DNA from: Sanderia malayensis
Lineage: Eukaryota > Cnidaria > Scyphozoa > Semaeostomeae > Pelagiidae
Assembly (NCBI GenBank): GCA_013076295.1
Contig: RQOL01000772.1
Location: 682,001 to 746,000 of the forward strand
Length of the DNA stretch: 64,000 nucleotides
Direction of reading: 5' to 3'
Positions 51,881-63,307 of the stretch are shown in pieces. A program made the position numbers and the translations under genes. The notes beneath the pieces are model-generated. The model was not told where the DNA came from, searched no databases, and was given only the letters and a program-made list of their open reading frames with translations. Every line of letters begins with the position of its first letter. Within the stretch, counting starts at the first letter, position 1.

Positions 51881-52590
51881 ATGGGTACTGTTGTATCATT
51901 CTTCTCTGACGAAAAAATCACTCCAGAATCCAAAGAAGAAAAGGAGGAGACTGAGCGAAAGAAAAAAGACGAAAATTCTACAAAGGTAAAGATGGCCCAA
52001 GTTTCGTTCTGCTGGATTACAACAAAGTATACGAAACTAGAAAATACGATAAAGCCATTTGGATATCAATGCGAGTAGAAGAACATGATGCCAATCAGCC
52101 ATTTGAAAAATCTTTCAAATCAGCCACACAAACGCTGAAAGCTTATCTGAACGGGGAGAATTACAAAAAGGCGCGAATGGGCCTAACATTGCCTGTACTT
52201 TGCAACACATCCAAGTCAAAAGAGCACGGTATGGTATTCTCAATGCCTATACCAAGCGACTATGTTGGGCAGCCTGTTGCTCCCACCCTTCCAGAGTTGT
52301 TCATCGAAGAACAAGCAGCGAAGATTGTCTACGTAGCGGTGATCAAGGGCGCTGTGAAGGAGGAGGATGACTGGTTGTCAACGTTAGATGGGATGGTGGA
52401 AGAACTGAAATTCAATAAAGAAATTTTTGACGATGATTGCTATCAGAGAGCTGTATATGATGAAAATATGAAGAGTAAACATGCGCAGAACGAAGTGTGG
52501 GTCACTGGGGCCAAGGTCGAGCAAGAGTATGTTTGTCTCAAAGTTGGTGATGATGATGATAATGATGAATCCGGCGATAACCAAAATTAA
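51881..52590 (+). pseudogene. SOUL haem-binding-like protein, copy 1, frameshifted
   Basis: The start MGTVVSFFSDEK and the region from 52069 to the stop match copy 2 (62279-62989) exactly in protein terms. A run of 6 A instead of 7 near 51960-51967 shifts the frame after ERKKK and separates them. The C-terminal part holds the SOUL/HEBP features ARMGLTLPVLCN and AVYDENMKSKHAQNEVWVTG. SOUL proteins bind haem or related ligands. The gap lies in a homopolymer, so it could be a consensus error rather than a real lesion. Confidence 0.75.
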
Positions 52591-52908
52591 CATGAACAAA
52601 GAGAAGATGGAAGGGGTATTGAGCTGCACTGACGGGAGTCTCGATGCAAAGAATCTTTTACATAAAGCAGTCTTGAATTAATTGGTTTAACATATTCTCT
52701 GTGTTTAATGCAGCACTCCCTCCAAAATAACAAACATTTGCAAAACAGTTCAATTACATACTTACTTCGTATCATTATTAGCACCGATATTACGTATCCT
52801 GGGAACAAGTTCATCGTAATTCTTTGTATAGTCACCGTGGGCGTCTATTAAAATAAGTGTTTATTAGAAGGCGGCGTTTATTGGCACCACAAAAGGCATT
52901 TCCAATTA

Positions 52909-55093
52909 TTATTCCTCAACTCCATCATGCTTATCCTCGTCGTCGTTAAAGTCTACATTCACAATTTTCCATGACAGCGGATAGCCATCTTTAGTTTCTT
53001 CGTAATCTTGCAAATATGATTCAAATCTCAATTTATGTTTTGCAGTTGTGACATCTCTTTCTCCCGTTGTCAATTCCCAGTAACTATCATCTGTCTTTTG
53101 TTCAATGTAAAATCTGAAAGAAAAGCAAAATGTTTTACTCTATTGCATCGCATTCTATTACATTGTATTCTATTGCATTGCATTCTATTGTATTGCATTC
53201 TATTGTATTGCATTCTATTGCATTGCATTCTATTGTATTGTATTCTATTGCATATTGTATTACGTTATATTGCATCGTTTTCTACTGCATTGCACAATTC
53301 ATTAAATTTTCGAAGCTGTATACAGGTGCATTGCTTACATTTCATTCGTGGTAACTTTAATGTCGATTTGAAACCGCAGTTGCTTTTCAGCAGCACTTGC
53401 GCCAAGCTGTTTTCCGTATTGAAACAAATTTGAATATCCTTAGAGAAAAACAAAATCAATTTCTTCATTTTCAGGATTGTTTTGGGGTTCTTCTAGATAT
53501 TTCTCTTGCAAGCAAGGGAAAATAATTTTTGCTGTGGCAAGAAATATGTAGAAGTACTAAGACAAGCAGAGCATAAAAGAAAATTAAAAACTCGTTCAAG
53601 TTAACAAGGGTTAAACACAAAGCAAAGAAAAGTCAGAAAATAGAAAATATTGAAAACATCAAGAAATTAGAATTAGTTAAATGATAAATCGGGGCTCAAT
53701 TTTCACAATTGTATTTCACAACGTTCCCAACCAATAATAATCGCCAAGGACGTAGAAATGACTGAACAGGCGCAAAAATAAATGCTGTAGAATATAAATG
53801 TTGTACAAAATAAAGCTATTGAAATCAATATACCTGTATTGCCGACTCTTTTTTCCACTTCAAACATATCTCGTTGGCTTGTGATTATTTTTTGCCCAAG
53901 AAGGTTGATTTCGTATTCGTCACCTTCATCAGCTCCACCGCAAATTAGTCTTACTCCTACAGGAGGGAGAAACAGTAAAATTAAGTGAATTGTTTCAAGA
54001 AGTTGCATTGCAGTGCAGTAAGACTATTGCAAAACAGAATTACCGAAAAAAGATTCTAATTTATTGACTTGAACTTAAAGGTAAAGGTTAAAGGTGTACA
54101 CTTACCTCCAATTTTAAAGTTAAGAAATGCGTCAATTTCCTAGAAACGTATACAATAATTTATGTTAGAAGTCTTCTTGATGTATTTAGCAAGATAAAAT
54201 CCATGCCAATGATAGTACACAGTAAAAGGTTAAAGAAACTAGGGGCTTTAGAACCACAGAGTTAAAAATATGGAGCTAGTTTATGACATCGAATTTCAAA
54301 ATCGCATACTAAAAACACTCTTTTGTGCTCCAATTTCATTGATGTGAATGCTCGCAGAAATTTGGCATGTAAATCAGGACCTTTCAATTAAACAGAATAA
54401 ATAAAACATCATTGATGAAAAACATCAGATGAAAATCATCAAAATATTGTGTAGTATTAACATAATGATCCACTAATGGAACAAAGAAATGCTTTGTTAC
54501 ATCAAGAAATTGCTAAACAAAAAAGATCATTTTACGAAGCAGTTCAAGAAAGCATATGCTTCGCTCATCATATTCGCATGTTCATTGATATATTCAGATG
54601 GCGGTCACTACACTTGGATTTCACATTAACAAAGTAGTTAACCAAACAGATGAACTAACCAAGTATGCCTTGCAGACGATGATATTTATCTTCAGTGGAA
54701 ATGCAATCAGCCAAAAGTTTAATTGCCCCCTGAAAATAACAGTATTGATAAAACAATATTGCAAAGCCACTGTTGATGAAAGCCCGTGTCTGAATCTCCC
54801 TCTGGTTTGGTTATATGATTCCGTTTAAATAGCTATATGAATCAGACTTCACCCTTGGTATTTTGAAACCTCATTTGCCTACACCAAACCTCTTTTCTGG
54901 AAGAGATGGGGCACATGAATTCCACCAACAATTTGATGAGTCTGATGTTGTTATTTGTTGAATATCTTTTACAGCTTAACATGCTTATTTGGGGGCTGAA
55001 TGGGGGCTCACTTGTTTGGGAGCTGGATCTAATCCAAACATCCAAAAACTTACCCTCACACCTTCAATGAATTCATTAATATTAAAATCCTCC
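52909..55093 (-). CDS. Unrecognised gene, copy 1, 3' part (at least 5 exons)
   Basis: Exons (minus): 55054-55093, 54106-54139, 53834-53956, 53339-53438, 52909-53113, joined in consistent phase (about 167 codons). The 5' end was not found and may lie in or beyond the sequence gap. Readable segments: EDFNINEFIEGVREIDAFLN, FKIGGVRLICGGADEGDEYE, VEKRVGNTGYSNLFQYGKQL, TDDSYWELTTGERDVTTAKH and an acidic C-terminus ending DDEDKHDGVEE. No signal peptide, membrane helix or zinc motif is seen in this part. I do not recognise the family. The final exons are conserved in copy 2, supporting a real gene. It is convergent with the SOUL gene. Confidence 0.6.
53139..53290. repeat. Pentanucleotide repeat (ATTCT/ATTGC variants), copy 1
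   Basis: A long run of interspersed ATTCT, ATTGC and ATTGT units in the last intron of the unrecognised gene. The copy 2 counterpart at 63535-63675 differs in unit order and number. Confidence 0.85.
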
Positions 55094-55796
55094 CTGCAAA
55101 GAAAAAGTTTTATCTAATGAGAGTCTCAAAGCATAAATGAAATATACAGTATACCATCATCTAGAGAGGGTAGACAGGGAACAACTATGGCACCCCAGCC
55201 CTGACAGAAATCCAGGGCTTTCCACCCACAAACTAATAGTGAAAATTAAGATGTACCTTCCAAAATGGCAACTAAAATGTACCTTGCGTAATTTTTTAAC
55301 ACTCTTTTTAGCAGAAATAACCCAAGTAGCTTGTGATGGATAGGATCATCTTTTGTAACACCTTAAAACAAGTTTTGCCCTTATTCAGTTCATGTATAAC
55401 AGCTCTGATGAATTACACAGATCTATTATAGACTGGGCCTAGAAGATGCAATGCAATGCACTAAAAGCATTAAAGAAATAATTAACTCATAAATTCAAAT
55501 ATGTGGATTGACATTGAATGTACCGCGATCCTCGTAAAGGGGGTGTGCTATGGGTGTGTTTTTGTCAAATGTTTTTTTAGTGTTCAGTTGTTTAACAATA
55601 ATTCATATACCGGGTGCATTCTGATGCCAGGGAAAAGAGTCGAAAGACGACATGTAACGATACTGAAATCCAGAACAACTGCAAAAGTAGCCATCGTTAT
55701 AATTCAGCATTATTGACCCAGGACTTTTTTTGGTAGGCCTACTTCTCCGAGGTAAATTAGTCACCACTACATGATTTAATCGTCGTCCTCGTCCAT
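55094..55796. other. Stretch left of the sequence gap
   Basis: Should contain upstream introns or exons of the unrecognised minus-strand gene, but no exon with a compatible phase-2 donor could be fixed by eye. Confidence 0.4.
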
Positions 55797-55896
55797 NNNN
55801 NNNNNNNNNNNNNNNNNNNNNNNNNNNNNNNNNNNNNNNNNNNNNNNNNNNNNNNNNNNNNNNNNNNNNNNNNNNNNNNNNNNNNNNNNNNNNNNN
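55797..55896. other. Assembly gap, 100 N
   Basis: Exactly 100 unknown bases, the usual placeholder for a gap of unknown size. The right edge coincides with the first base of duplicated block copy 2. Confidence 0.98.
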
Positions 55897-55943
55897 AACA
55901 GTGCAATCTTAAATCTATATATTTTGTGACAGCAAACATTCAC

Positions 55944-56299
55944 ACACTTTTTTAAATAAGCAACCGCTCAATAAGCAACTAGGGCTGGATTGACCCTAAC
56001 ATTAAGCAACTCGAGGGCTCAATTGAATTACTTTTAGCAACTAAGAATTCAAACGTAATTTATTTTCAAATGCTAAAACTGGGCACGAATGTTCACTGTG
56101 CTGTTGAAGTTCTTGACTAACATGTTTACACTTACTGTCTCTTAAGTCTTGTGTTGTAGGCGTTACAGTTCATGATTTTGACCCACGAACTTAGGAGGTA
56201 CAAAAAATTCTAAGCAACTTTTAAGCAGGCTAAAATACCCAAAATTTTAAGCAACTTTCAGGGCTGGACGAAAGTCTAGTTGCTTATTAAAAAAAGTGT
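55944..56299. mobile_element. About 356 bp miniature inverted-repeat element, copy 2 only
   Basis: The ends ACACTTTTTTAAATAAGCAAC (left) and GTTGCTTATTAAAAAAAGTG (right) are near-perfect inverted repeats. The interior repeats AAGCAACT motifs. Copy 1 has no counterpart, so the insertion is younger than the duplication, or polymorphic between haplotypes. Confidence 0.75.
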
Positions 56300-56379
56300 A
56301 TTACTACAAATCTATGAAACATTGGTAAAATAAAATGGCAAATAACAATATATAATGTAATATTTTCAGCAAATTTTAC

Positions 56380-59300
56380 TTATAAAGATGACTTAAGTGG
56401 AGATGTTGTATTTGGAAAACGAGAAATACAAAATGGCGAAATATCGTAATCAAGTTTCACATCTAAAGCAAGTTGAGAAAGTAGTTTTCCAGTAACGGGA
56501 GCCAGCTTGAAGCCATGACCTTAATAACAAGAATAATCAGATCAGATTAATCGTAAGAAAAACATAACAGCTATGACATAGAAGCACGTAAAATATTTTC
56601 AGTCAACCAAGAATTCAAGACAAAAATAAAACAGTGTCGTTATTTTATCGTGAACGACAACCAATGCTAAAAATACGAGACACGCCCTATTGAAAGGATG
56701 ACATTGAAACCCACCACAGGCTTTGCATAGGCGCGTTGCAAAGGAAACAGTTAATTACGAAACAAGCCTTGGAAACAACGAAGTGTCTTTTCATATTATT
56801 TGACAAAAATTCCTAGCGATTCAATTCTTGATAACGGCAAAAGAAGGAACAATTCATTAGATTGAAAAGCTTTGTAGGGTATTTTAAGAGTATTTTCTCA
56901 ACCAGGGTAATTGAACAAACTTCGAATTGTTGTCTATGAACAATTACCAAATAAAAATATAACGTGGCAAGATTTCCTATTAACATCGTCATTTAAGAAA
57001 TAATCGGTTTAGGCTGCAAATTGATTTGGTATTGGTGCATTAATATTAACATGAATCAGAATCATCATGTGTCTCTACCCTCCGCATACAAAGTATCATG
57101 ATCAATGACCCAGTGATAGCGAAGTTGAATTGCGATTAAAAGCTGACTAATAATAACTACAGCAAAATACGCATAAAAACTCACCCGAAAATCCTGCACC
57201 GACGATGATATTTTTGAGAATTGGATGCCGGTCAATGACGTAATTCTCATCTGGTGTCCACTGCATGAAAAAAAAAATAGAATTATAATCGTAATCATAA
57301 AACAAATTGCTACATTTAAAAACGTTGTTACAAATACAATATAATAATTTACACTATATTTTAAAATAACTATACAATGCAGCACCAATAATATAGGTAC
57401 AGTCTGGTCCGGCTGGGCCCCAATGAATTCCTTAAGAAGCAGGCCCTTCTCCACAAAACTTCGAATTAAAACTGGAATTTTACTTTACGAAATTACCTTC
57501 GGACCCTTTCAAAGGGACTATGGCAAGCGGATGTCACCATAATCAGAAAACCCCACTTTTTCTCAGATAAAGTGGGTTTATCTGGAGAAAAACCCACTTT
57601 TTCTGCAATAAGTCACGTTTTCTGCAGATAAACCCACTTTTTCTGAAAAACCCACTTTATCTAACAGAAAAAGTGGGTTTTTCTGATAAACTGGGTTTTT
57701 CTGCAGAAAAAGTGGGTTTTTCAGATAAAGTGGGTTTCTCTCAGATAAAGTGAGTTAAAGTCTCTCAGTTAAAGTGTCACGCCAAGGTTAGGTATCTGGG
57801 GTGCTTCCGGAAGATGGTGCATTTTTATTGCCAGAACTTTTGGCCGAGGGCCACGTGGACCTTTCCTCTTCGCAGTATTCTTTCGTTGAAACTGCATGTG
57901 TCTCCTCGGGGCTTCGACGTTAGAGATGGCATCTCCAACTAAATCCTCAAAATTGTCTGTAAATCTTTCAGGGTTAATATATCCATTTTTGAAATTGAAA
58001 GTTGAAACATCCCAACAGTCGCACGCGAACAATCTTCCATCACACCCACAAAGCTTATGACGCAGGCAACAACAATGCGGAATTTGAAAAACCCACTTTT
58101 TCTGCAGAAAAACCCACTTTATCTGAAAAACCCACTTTTTCTGCAGAAAAACCCAGTTTATCAGAAAAACCCAGTTTTTCTGTTAGATAAAGTGGGTTTT
58201 TCAGAAAAAGTGGGTTTATCTGCAGAAAACGTGACTTATTGCAGAAAAAGTGGGTTTTTCTCCAGATAAACCCACTTTATCTGAGAAAAAGTGGGTTTAT
58301 CTGATTATGGTGACATCCGCTTGCCATAAGGGACAACGCAGCCGTTGAAAAATATTGCCAGTCCGTCATTGTCAATTGGGCATCTATATATTGAATACCG
58401 CAGTGTAATGAGATGCCTACCGTGTAATAGCATTTCTCCACGATGCTGGGCTTCTCAGCAACTCCTTTGAAGTGCCTCTTCAAGTATTTTCCAACGATAT
58501 CGACTCCCTTGTCGTCAGTTTCCAAGTCTCTGTTGTCCGGGTGATGATAGTTGCCATTATGAAAACAAACCTATAATGAAAGGGAACGACATTTAATGAA
58601 TGACGATTTGTGAGTTGCCTCAATTGTTAGACTTGCTAAAACACGCTCATAGATTAAATCTCCTCCACAAAGGAGAGACAGCATCCTTCGCAGCTTCTAC
58701 TAAGAACTACAAAGAAGGGCAAATACAGCTGGAGTAACAGAAGTATTTCGTATAGTTGAACCCAACCTTGCTTGCACCTGTTTAAGACGGTCAGATTTGT
58801 GACTAGACAACCTCGTTAATGCGACCACTCCGCTAATACGACAAATTGTTTATGGTCCGTCGGTGACCATATTAACGACCTTTCACTGCACTTGTGCACT
58901 CGAGTTTCGCGTACGTCAAGTAGAATATTAGAGCAGTGCAATAGGTTGTCAATATGGTTGGAGTGGCATCACTAACATACAAATCATAAAGGGGTATTGT
59001 ATCACTTCATGAAAAAGACTGGGGTGCTTTACACAGCAAAAATCATCGCATTTGACAGAGAGAAGAGTTCAAGAACGCAAACCTTGAGCAAGCCCGGGTA
59101 CTCAAGAACAGGCAGGCCGTAGATATGATAGTCATGGGAGTAGTCAATAAAGCAAGGAAAACCATTGTCAGCCGAGTAACACGATGTGTCAGTTTGCCAG
59201 TAGCAAACATTGATCTTCATTGGCTAGAAAATAAAACGAAGAAAAAATGGAATTGCATTGGTGGTGAAGTGAATGCGCTCAATTTTCTGCTTGGAAGGTA

Positions 59301-61045
59301 AATTTTTAAATGCCAAACGCAAAAAAGCATACATCCGACATTAGGGGGTCATTAAAGACAATTGGGCAAAAGAGATACAGTGAAATCTTCATGATATAAC
59401 GAACGGGAACATTGAAGAAATCAGTTAATACACTTTTCAACATTAATAGTTCGCTTCACCGTTGGTAAATTGTACAGTTATAATTGTACATGACGCTGAG
59501 TTCACCATCATTGAAAACTTCCTTGTATCAAAATTCAAATGTATCTGAATGTTTTTCGCTTACTTTCAAAGGAAGCTTCAATCCAAGTGGTTGAAGAAGA
59601 TCGTTTGTCCAGGGACCTTGGTTGAAAAATATCATGCTATCAGAAAGAGTTGTGACAGCGACAAATAAGTTGTAAAATTAGAGCTCAAGGAATTTGTCAA
59701 AAGATTTCCATAGCTAACACTTGCAGTTAAAGGAAAATTTAGCTGTTTGCTTACCTGCAGCAATAATGACACTTTTGGCTTTTATACTTCCTTTATTTGT
59801 AACTAGTGTTACTATATCTCCAGGAATAATTTCTTCAATTTTAGAACACTCTTGCAATGTTCCTCCACTCTGCTTGAATAACGTCTGAAATGAGAATTTG
59901 GCAGATATTTCAGAAAGTTCTGTTTTTGTGCAGGATGTTACTAATAAATAAAATGGAGAATGTAAAATACGATGCTGTTTTCTCCCAATATTTTCACTGA
60001 AAATTGCCGAAATAAATAACCTGAAAGGCTGCGCAGCATTTATCTGCCTTTAAAACCCCTCCAACAGGCTCATAGATTCCGTGATAAGACTCAGGATAGT
60101 CCAGCATTGGAAAGTCTTCTTTCAATTTTGAACTGCTTTCATACAACTTAAATTTTGATTTTCCTTCAACAAGAGCCTGTTTGGCCTGCTTTAGGCCGTT
60201 GTGCGGTTCATCTTCGATTGATAACAGTCCTGTTGTGCTGGAAAAAATCATTTACAAACGCAATTAAAACATGGAAAGTTTAATACGTTGGCTGAAAAAT
60301 CTGCTTACTAAATGGTCTTAAAATGGCTGCATGTTTTATCGAACAGCAGGGATAAAATATTACAGAAAATATGCAAATAAAAATAAATAAAACAATTGCA
60401 GTTGTGTAAATAAAGCATCTCATTGCAGTGAAATAAAAAAAAATGCCTTCTTTACATGAACCTTTGAGGAACATACCAAGCTTTAAAAAAGCCCCCATGC
60501 AAAATTTATTTCTGCAAATAAATCTCCAGGAGCTTAATCAAGGATTTATGGCACTAAATCTGTATGGCTGTATAATCAAAAACAAACCATGCTATACTTA
60601 CACAAGTAAATCTGTATTGGTTAATGATTCAAGTGCCTTCCATACTTCATAAGCTTCAGGCATCATTGTTGAGAAATGTTTTGTTACATACGATAGTCGT
60701 ATAATGCGACTGTGCCCATGAGAGCTGCCTCGAGAGTGTCCCAAAGGAAACTAGAAAAAAAATCTTTTACTGTAACTATCTCTTCTACTGTAAATATTGG
60801 CACTAATATTATAGTAATGACACAAACAACAATCCAATGCAAATTGTTGGGAGGGAGGAGACTTTTGCTTGTCCCTCCCAGGAGATTTGCCCCCTGTGTC
60901 CCAGCTGTACTCAACAAAAAACAGAGCCAAAATATACCTGTTCACAAAGTACAACATTATTTGTGTGTTTTGTACAATTGTAAGCAGCTGAACTGCCAAC
61001 TATTCCAGCACCAACAACACAAACATCAAAAACATGATCTGCCAT
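56380..61045 (-). CDS. PIPOX: Peroxisomal sarcosine/pipecolate oxidase, copy 2 (intact, 9 exons, 387 aa)
   Basis: Exons (minus): 60938-61045, 60602-60750, 60021-60237, 59755-59884, 59564-59616, 59083-59223, 58421-58570, 57185-57260, 56380-56519; 1164 bp in frame. The length is close to vertebrate PIPOX. The FAD-binding GAGIVG is at residues 12-17, and the cysteine in EKCYYTWTPDE (about 313) fits the covalent flavin site of the monomeric sarcosine oxidase family. The C-terminus is SSL. Exon 4 has the full TCTAAAATTG run that copy 1 lacks. Intron 7 carries an 810 bp foldback element. Expected role: peroxisomal oxidation of sarcosine or pipecolate to an imine, with hydrogen peroxide as by-product. 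Head to head with ANKRD39. Confidence 0.92.
57519..58328. mobile_element. 810 bp foldback element with CCCACTTT arrays and 6 bp target duplication
   Basis: About 220 bp arms (57519-57738 and 58109-58328) are almost exact reverse complements, ending TATGGCAAGCGGATGTCACC. Both sides are flanked by AGGGAC (57513-57518, 58329-58334), present once in copy 1, so this is a clean insertion. The arms are packed with AACCCACTTT or AAAGTGGGTT in both orientations, often joined by CTGCAG. The centre has a minus-strand open frame of about 110 codons (stop 57769) with a Cys/His cluster, [20 protein letters not shown], followed by basic sequence. It may be a transposase remnant or a captured exon; not recognised. 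Confidence 0.85.
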
Positions 61046-61425
61046 TGTTATGTTTATATCTGCAAAGGAGATATTCAGAATAATCTATGACATTCTTGAG
61101 ATATTTCATTTTCAGGAAAATGATATCTATTGTGGTATCTTCATTGAGCACCCCCGCCCCCAAACCAAACCTCTTTAACTCCTGGCTCCATGCCCAAGTC
61201 CACTTTGAGCAATGTCAGGTCAGCAGTCAGGGGGTAGACACGCAAGCGCATGTCTGGGCCACGTAAACAATTGCAAGTCCAAGTTTTTTCATAAAGATGA
61301 TCCCAAATTTACACTTGAACCTTAAGATTCCAATTCCAAGCTTTGGTTTTGTCCAAGTCTACTAAAAAACGACACAAACGAGGTCCGAATCTTCAAAAAT
61401 AATCAGATTTCTTGAAATATAGATC
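61046..61425. promoter_or_regulatory. Probable bidirectional promoter region PIPOX/ANKRD39, copy 2
   Basis: About 0.38 kb between divergent start codons, collinear with copy 1 with a few indels. No defined promoter element identified. Confidence 0.45.
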
Positions 61426-61932
61426 ATGGAAGTTCGTGGGTCGTGTTGCAGCCACGAGGAACCAAACAAGGTGCAAGTCAGACAGTCCATTGACGAAATG
61501 GATTTTGAGCGTGGGATTTGGCAAGCTGCCCTGGATGGAAACAGGGAAAGAGTTCAGAAATTACTCGATAAAGGACACTCACCTGATATGAAAGACGCGT
61601 CGGGCTATACGGCATTACACTATGCAAGCAGAGCAGGTCATACAGACATTGTGAAACTGTTATTTCAGTTCAAAGCTGATGCGAATGCACGGACCGCAAG
61701 CGGAAAGGACTGCCCAATACACAGAGCTGCATATCAAGGCCACAGTGACGTCATCAAATTGTTGTTGGACCACGGTGCGGATCCGTTGCTGCAAAACGCC
61801 GACGGCCAAACAGCTCTTCACAAAGCCACGGAGAGACGAAGAGATGAGGTTATAGAGTTGTTGTTGAAAATTTGCCCAAAATTAAAAGATGTGAAAGACA
61901 ATAGGGGTAGAACAGCATTTGAATGTGACTAG
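61426..61932 (+). CDS. ANKRD39: Ankyrin repeat domain-containing protein 39, copy 2 (168 aa, single exon)
   Basis: Starts MEVRGSCCSHEEPNKVQ and is otherwise nearly identical to copy 1. Substitutions include A to T and R to K in the second repeat (GHTDIVKLL) and N to H in the third (YQGHSDVIK). The N-terminal EMDFERGIW block and the ankyrin consensus GYTALHYASRAGH are preserved. The frame is intact, with no introns. Confidence 0.88.
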   Translation: MEVRGSCCSHEEPNKVQVRQSIDEMDFERGIWQAALDGNRERVQKLLDKGHSPDMKDASGYTALHYASRAGHTDIVKLLFQFKADANARTASGKDCPIHRAAYQGHSDVIKLLLDHGADPLLQNADGQTALHKATERRRDEVIELLLKICPKLKDVKDNRGRTAFECD

Positions 61933-62278
61933 AGGAAAACACGTAGAGATATTTTACGGAAAAGAAATCCCAGATGAATGAGGTTTTAGAATTAATACAT
62001 GTTTGTGGTTTGGTCATGGAAAAAGCTTTGAAAAATCTATTTCAACATGAAGTAAATTTAACAGTGAAAGGAACCACTTTTAGAAAGCGTTCTTATTAAA
62101 CATTTATTTGCATCAACAGATATTTCTTTTCGTTGCCTGTCGTTTTGTAACTTAATTCAGGTATAACTTTCAAAAAAGTGAATGGGGCTATCATAATTAT
62201 TGAATAATCATTAAAAGTAAGGATAACGTTATCATATATGAAGAGCGAGTTATAATAAATAGGAGAAATAATAGAGAT

Positions 62279-62989
62279 ATGGGTACTGTTGTATCATTCT
62301 TCTCTGACGAAAAAATCACTCCAGAATCCAAAGAAGAAAAGGAGGAGACTGAGCGAAAGAAAAAAAGACGAAAATTCTACAAAGGTAAAGATGGCCCAAG
62401 TTTCGTTCTGCTGGATTACAATAAAGTATACGAAACTAGAAAATACGATAAAGCCATTTGGATATCAATGCGAGTAGAAGAACATGATGCCAATCAGCCA
62501 TTTGAAAAATCTTTCAAATCAGCCACACAAACGCTGAAAGCTTATCTGAACGGGGAGAATTACAAAAAGGCGCGAATGGGCCTAACATTGCCTGTACTTT
62601 GCAACACATCCAAGTCAAAAGAGCACGGTATGGTATTCTCAATGCCTATACCAAGCGACTATGTTGGGCAGCCTGTTGCTCCCACCCTTCCAGAGTTGTT
62701 CATCGAAGAACAAGCAGCGAAGATTGTCTACGTAGCGGTGATCAAGGGCGCTGTGAAGGAGGAGGATGACTGGTTGTCAACGTTAGATGGGATGGTGGAA
62801 GAACTGAAATTCAATAAAGAAATTTTTGACGATGATTGCTATCAGAGAGCTGTATATGATGAAAATATGAAGAGTAAACATGCGCAGAACGAAGTGTGGG
62901 TCACTGGGGCCAAGGTCGAGCAAGAGTATGTTTGTCTCAAAGTTGGTGATGATGATGATAATGATGAATCCGGCGATAACCAAAATTAA
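62279..62989 (+). CDS. SOUL-domain haem-binding-like protein, copy 2 (236 aa, intact)
   Basis: Intronless frame starting MGTVVSFFSDEK. Gly2 with Ser6 fits an N-myristoylation consensus (inference). A charged linker (residues about 12-36) leads into the SOUL domain: VYETRKYDKAIWISMRVEE, KKARMGLTLPVL, a Pro-rich turn VGQPVAPTLPE, and AVYDENMKSKHAQNEVWV, which parallels the YD-PMK---RNEIW end of HEBP1/2. The C-terminus is acidic (GDDDDNDESGDNQN). SOUL/HEBP proteins bind haem or porphyrins in the cytosol. Expression may be linked to the ANKRD39 gene 0.35 kb upstream on the same strand, but this is not shown. Confidence 0.85.
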   Translation: MGTVVSFFSDEKITPESKEEKEETERKKKRRKFYKGKDGPSFVLLDYNKVYETRKYDKAIWISMRVEEHDANQPFEKSFKSATQTLKAYLNGENYKKARMGLTLPVLCNTSKSKEHGMVFSMPIPSDYVGQPVAPTLPELFIEEQAAKIVYVAVIKGAVKEEDDWLSTLDGMVEELKFNKEIFDDDCYQRAVYDENMKSKHAQNEVWVTGAKVEQEYVCLKVGDDDDNDESGDNQN

Positions 62990-63307
62990 CATGAACAAAG
63001 AGAAGATGGAAGGGGTATTGAGCTGCACTGACGGGAGTCTCGATGCAAAGAATCTTTTACATAAAGCAGTCTTGAATTAATTGGTTTAACATATTCTCTG
63101 TGTTTAATGCAGCACTCCCTCCAAAATAACAAACATTTGCAAAACAGTTCAATTACATACTTACTTCGTATCATTATTAGCACCGATATTACATATCCTG
63201 GGAACAAGTTCATCGTAATTCTTTGTATAGTCACCGTGGGCGTCTATTAAAATAAGTGTTTATTAGAAGGCGGCGTTTATTGGCACCACAAAAGGCATTT
63301 CCAATTA

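Larger units (their letters stand above)
46688..53581. repeat. Duplicated block, copy 1
   Basis: Collinear with 55897-64000 at high identity through exons, introns and intergenic DNA. It contains PIPOX, ANKRD39, a SOUL gene and the 3' part of an unrecognised gene. It lacks the two mobile-element insertions found in copy 2. The right end of the match is set by the end of the window. Confidence 0.9.

Noticed and set aside
53139..53290. CRISPR-like array
   Set aside because: The repeats are 5 bp microsatellite units without spacers, in an animal intron. No CRISPR array occurs in the window.
57769..58032. Independent host gene on the minus strand inside a PIPOX intron
   Set aside because: It lies wholly within an inserted foldback element absent from copy 1, so it was treated as element content.
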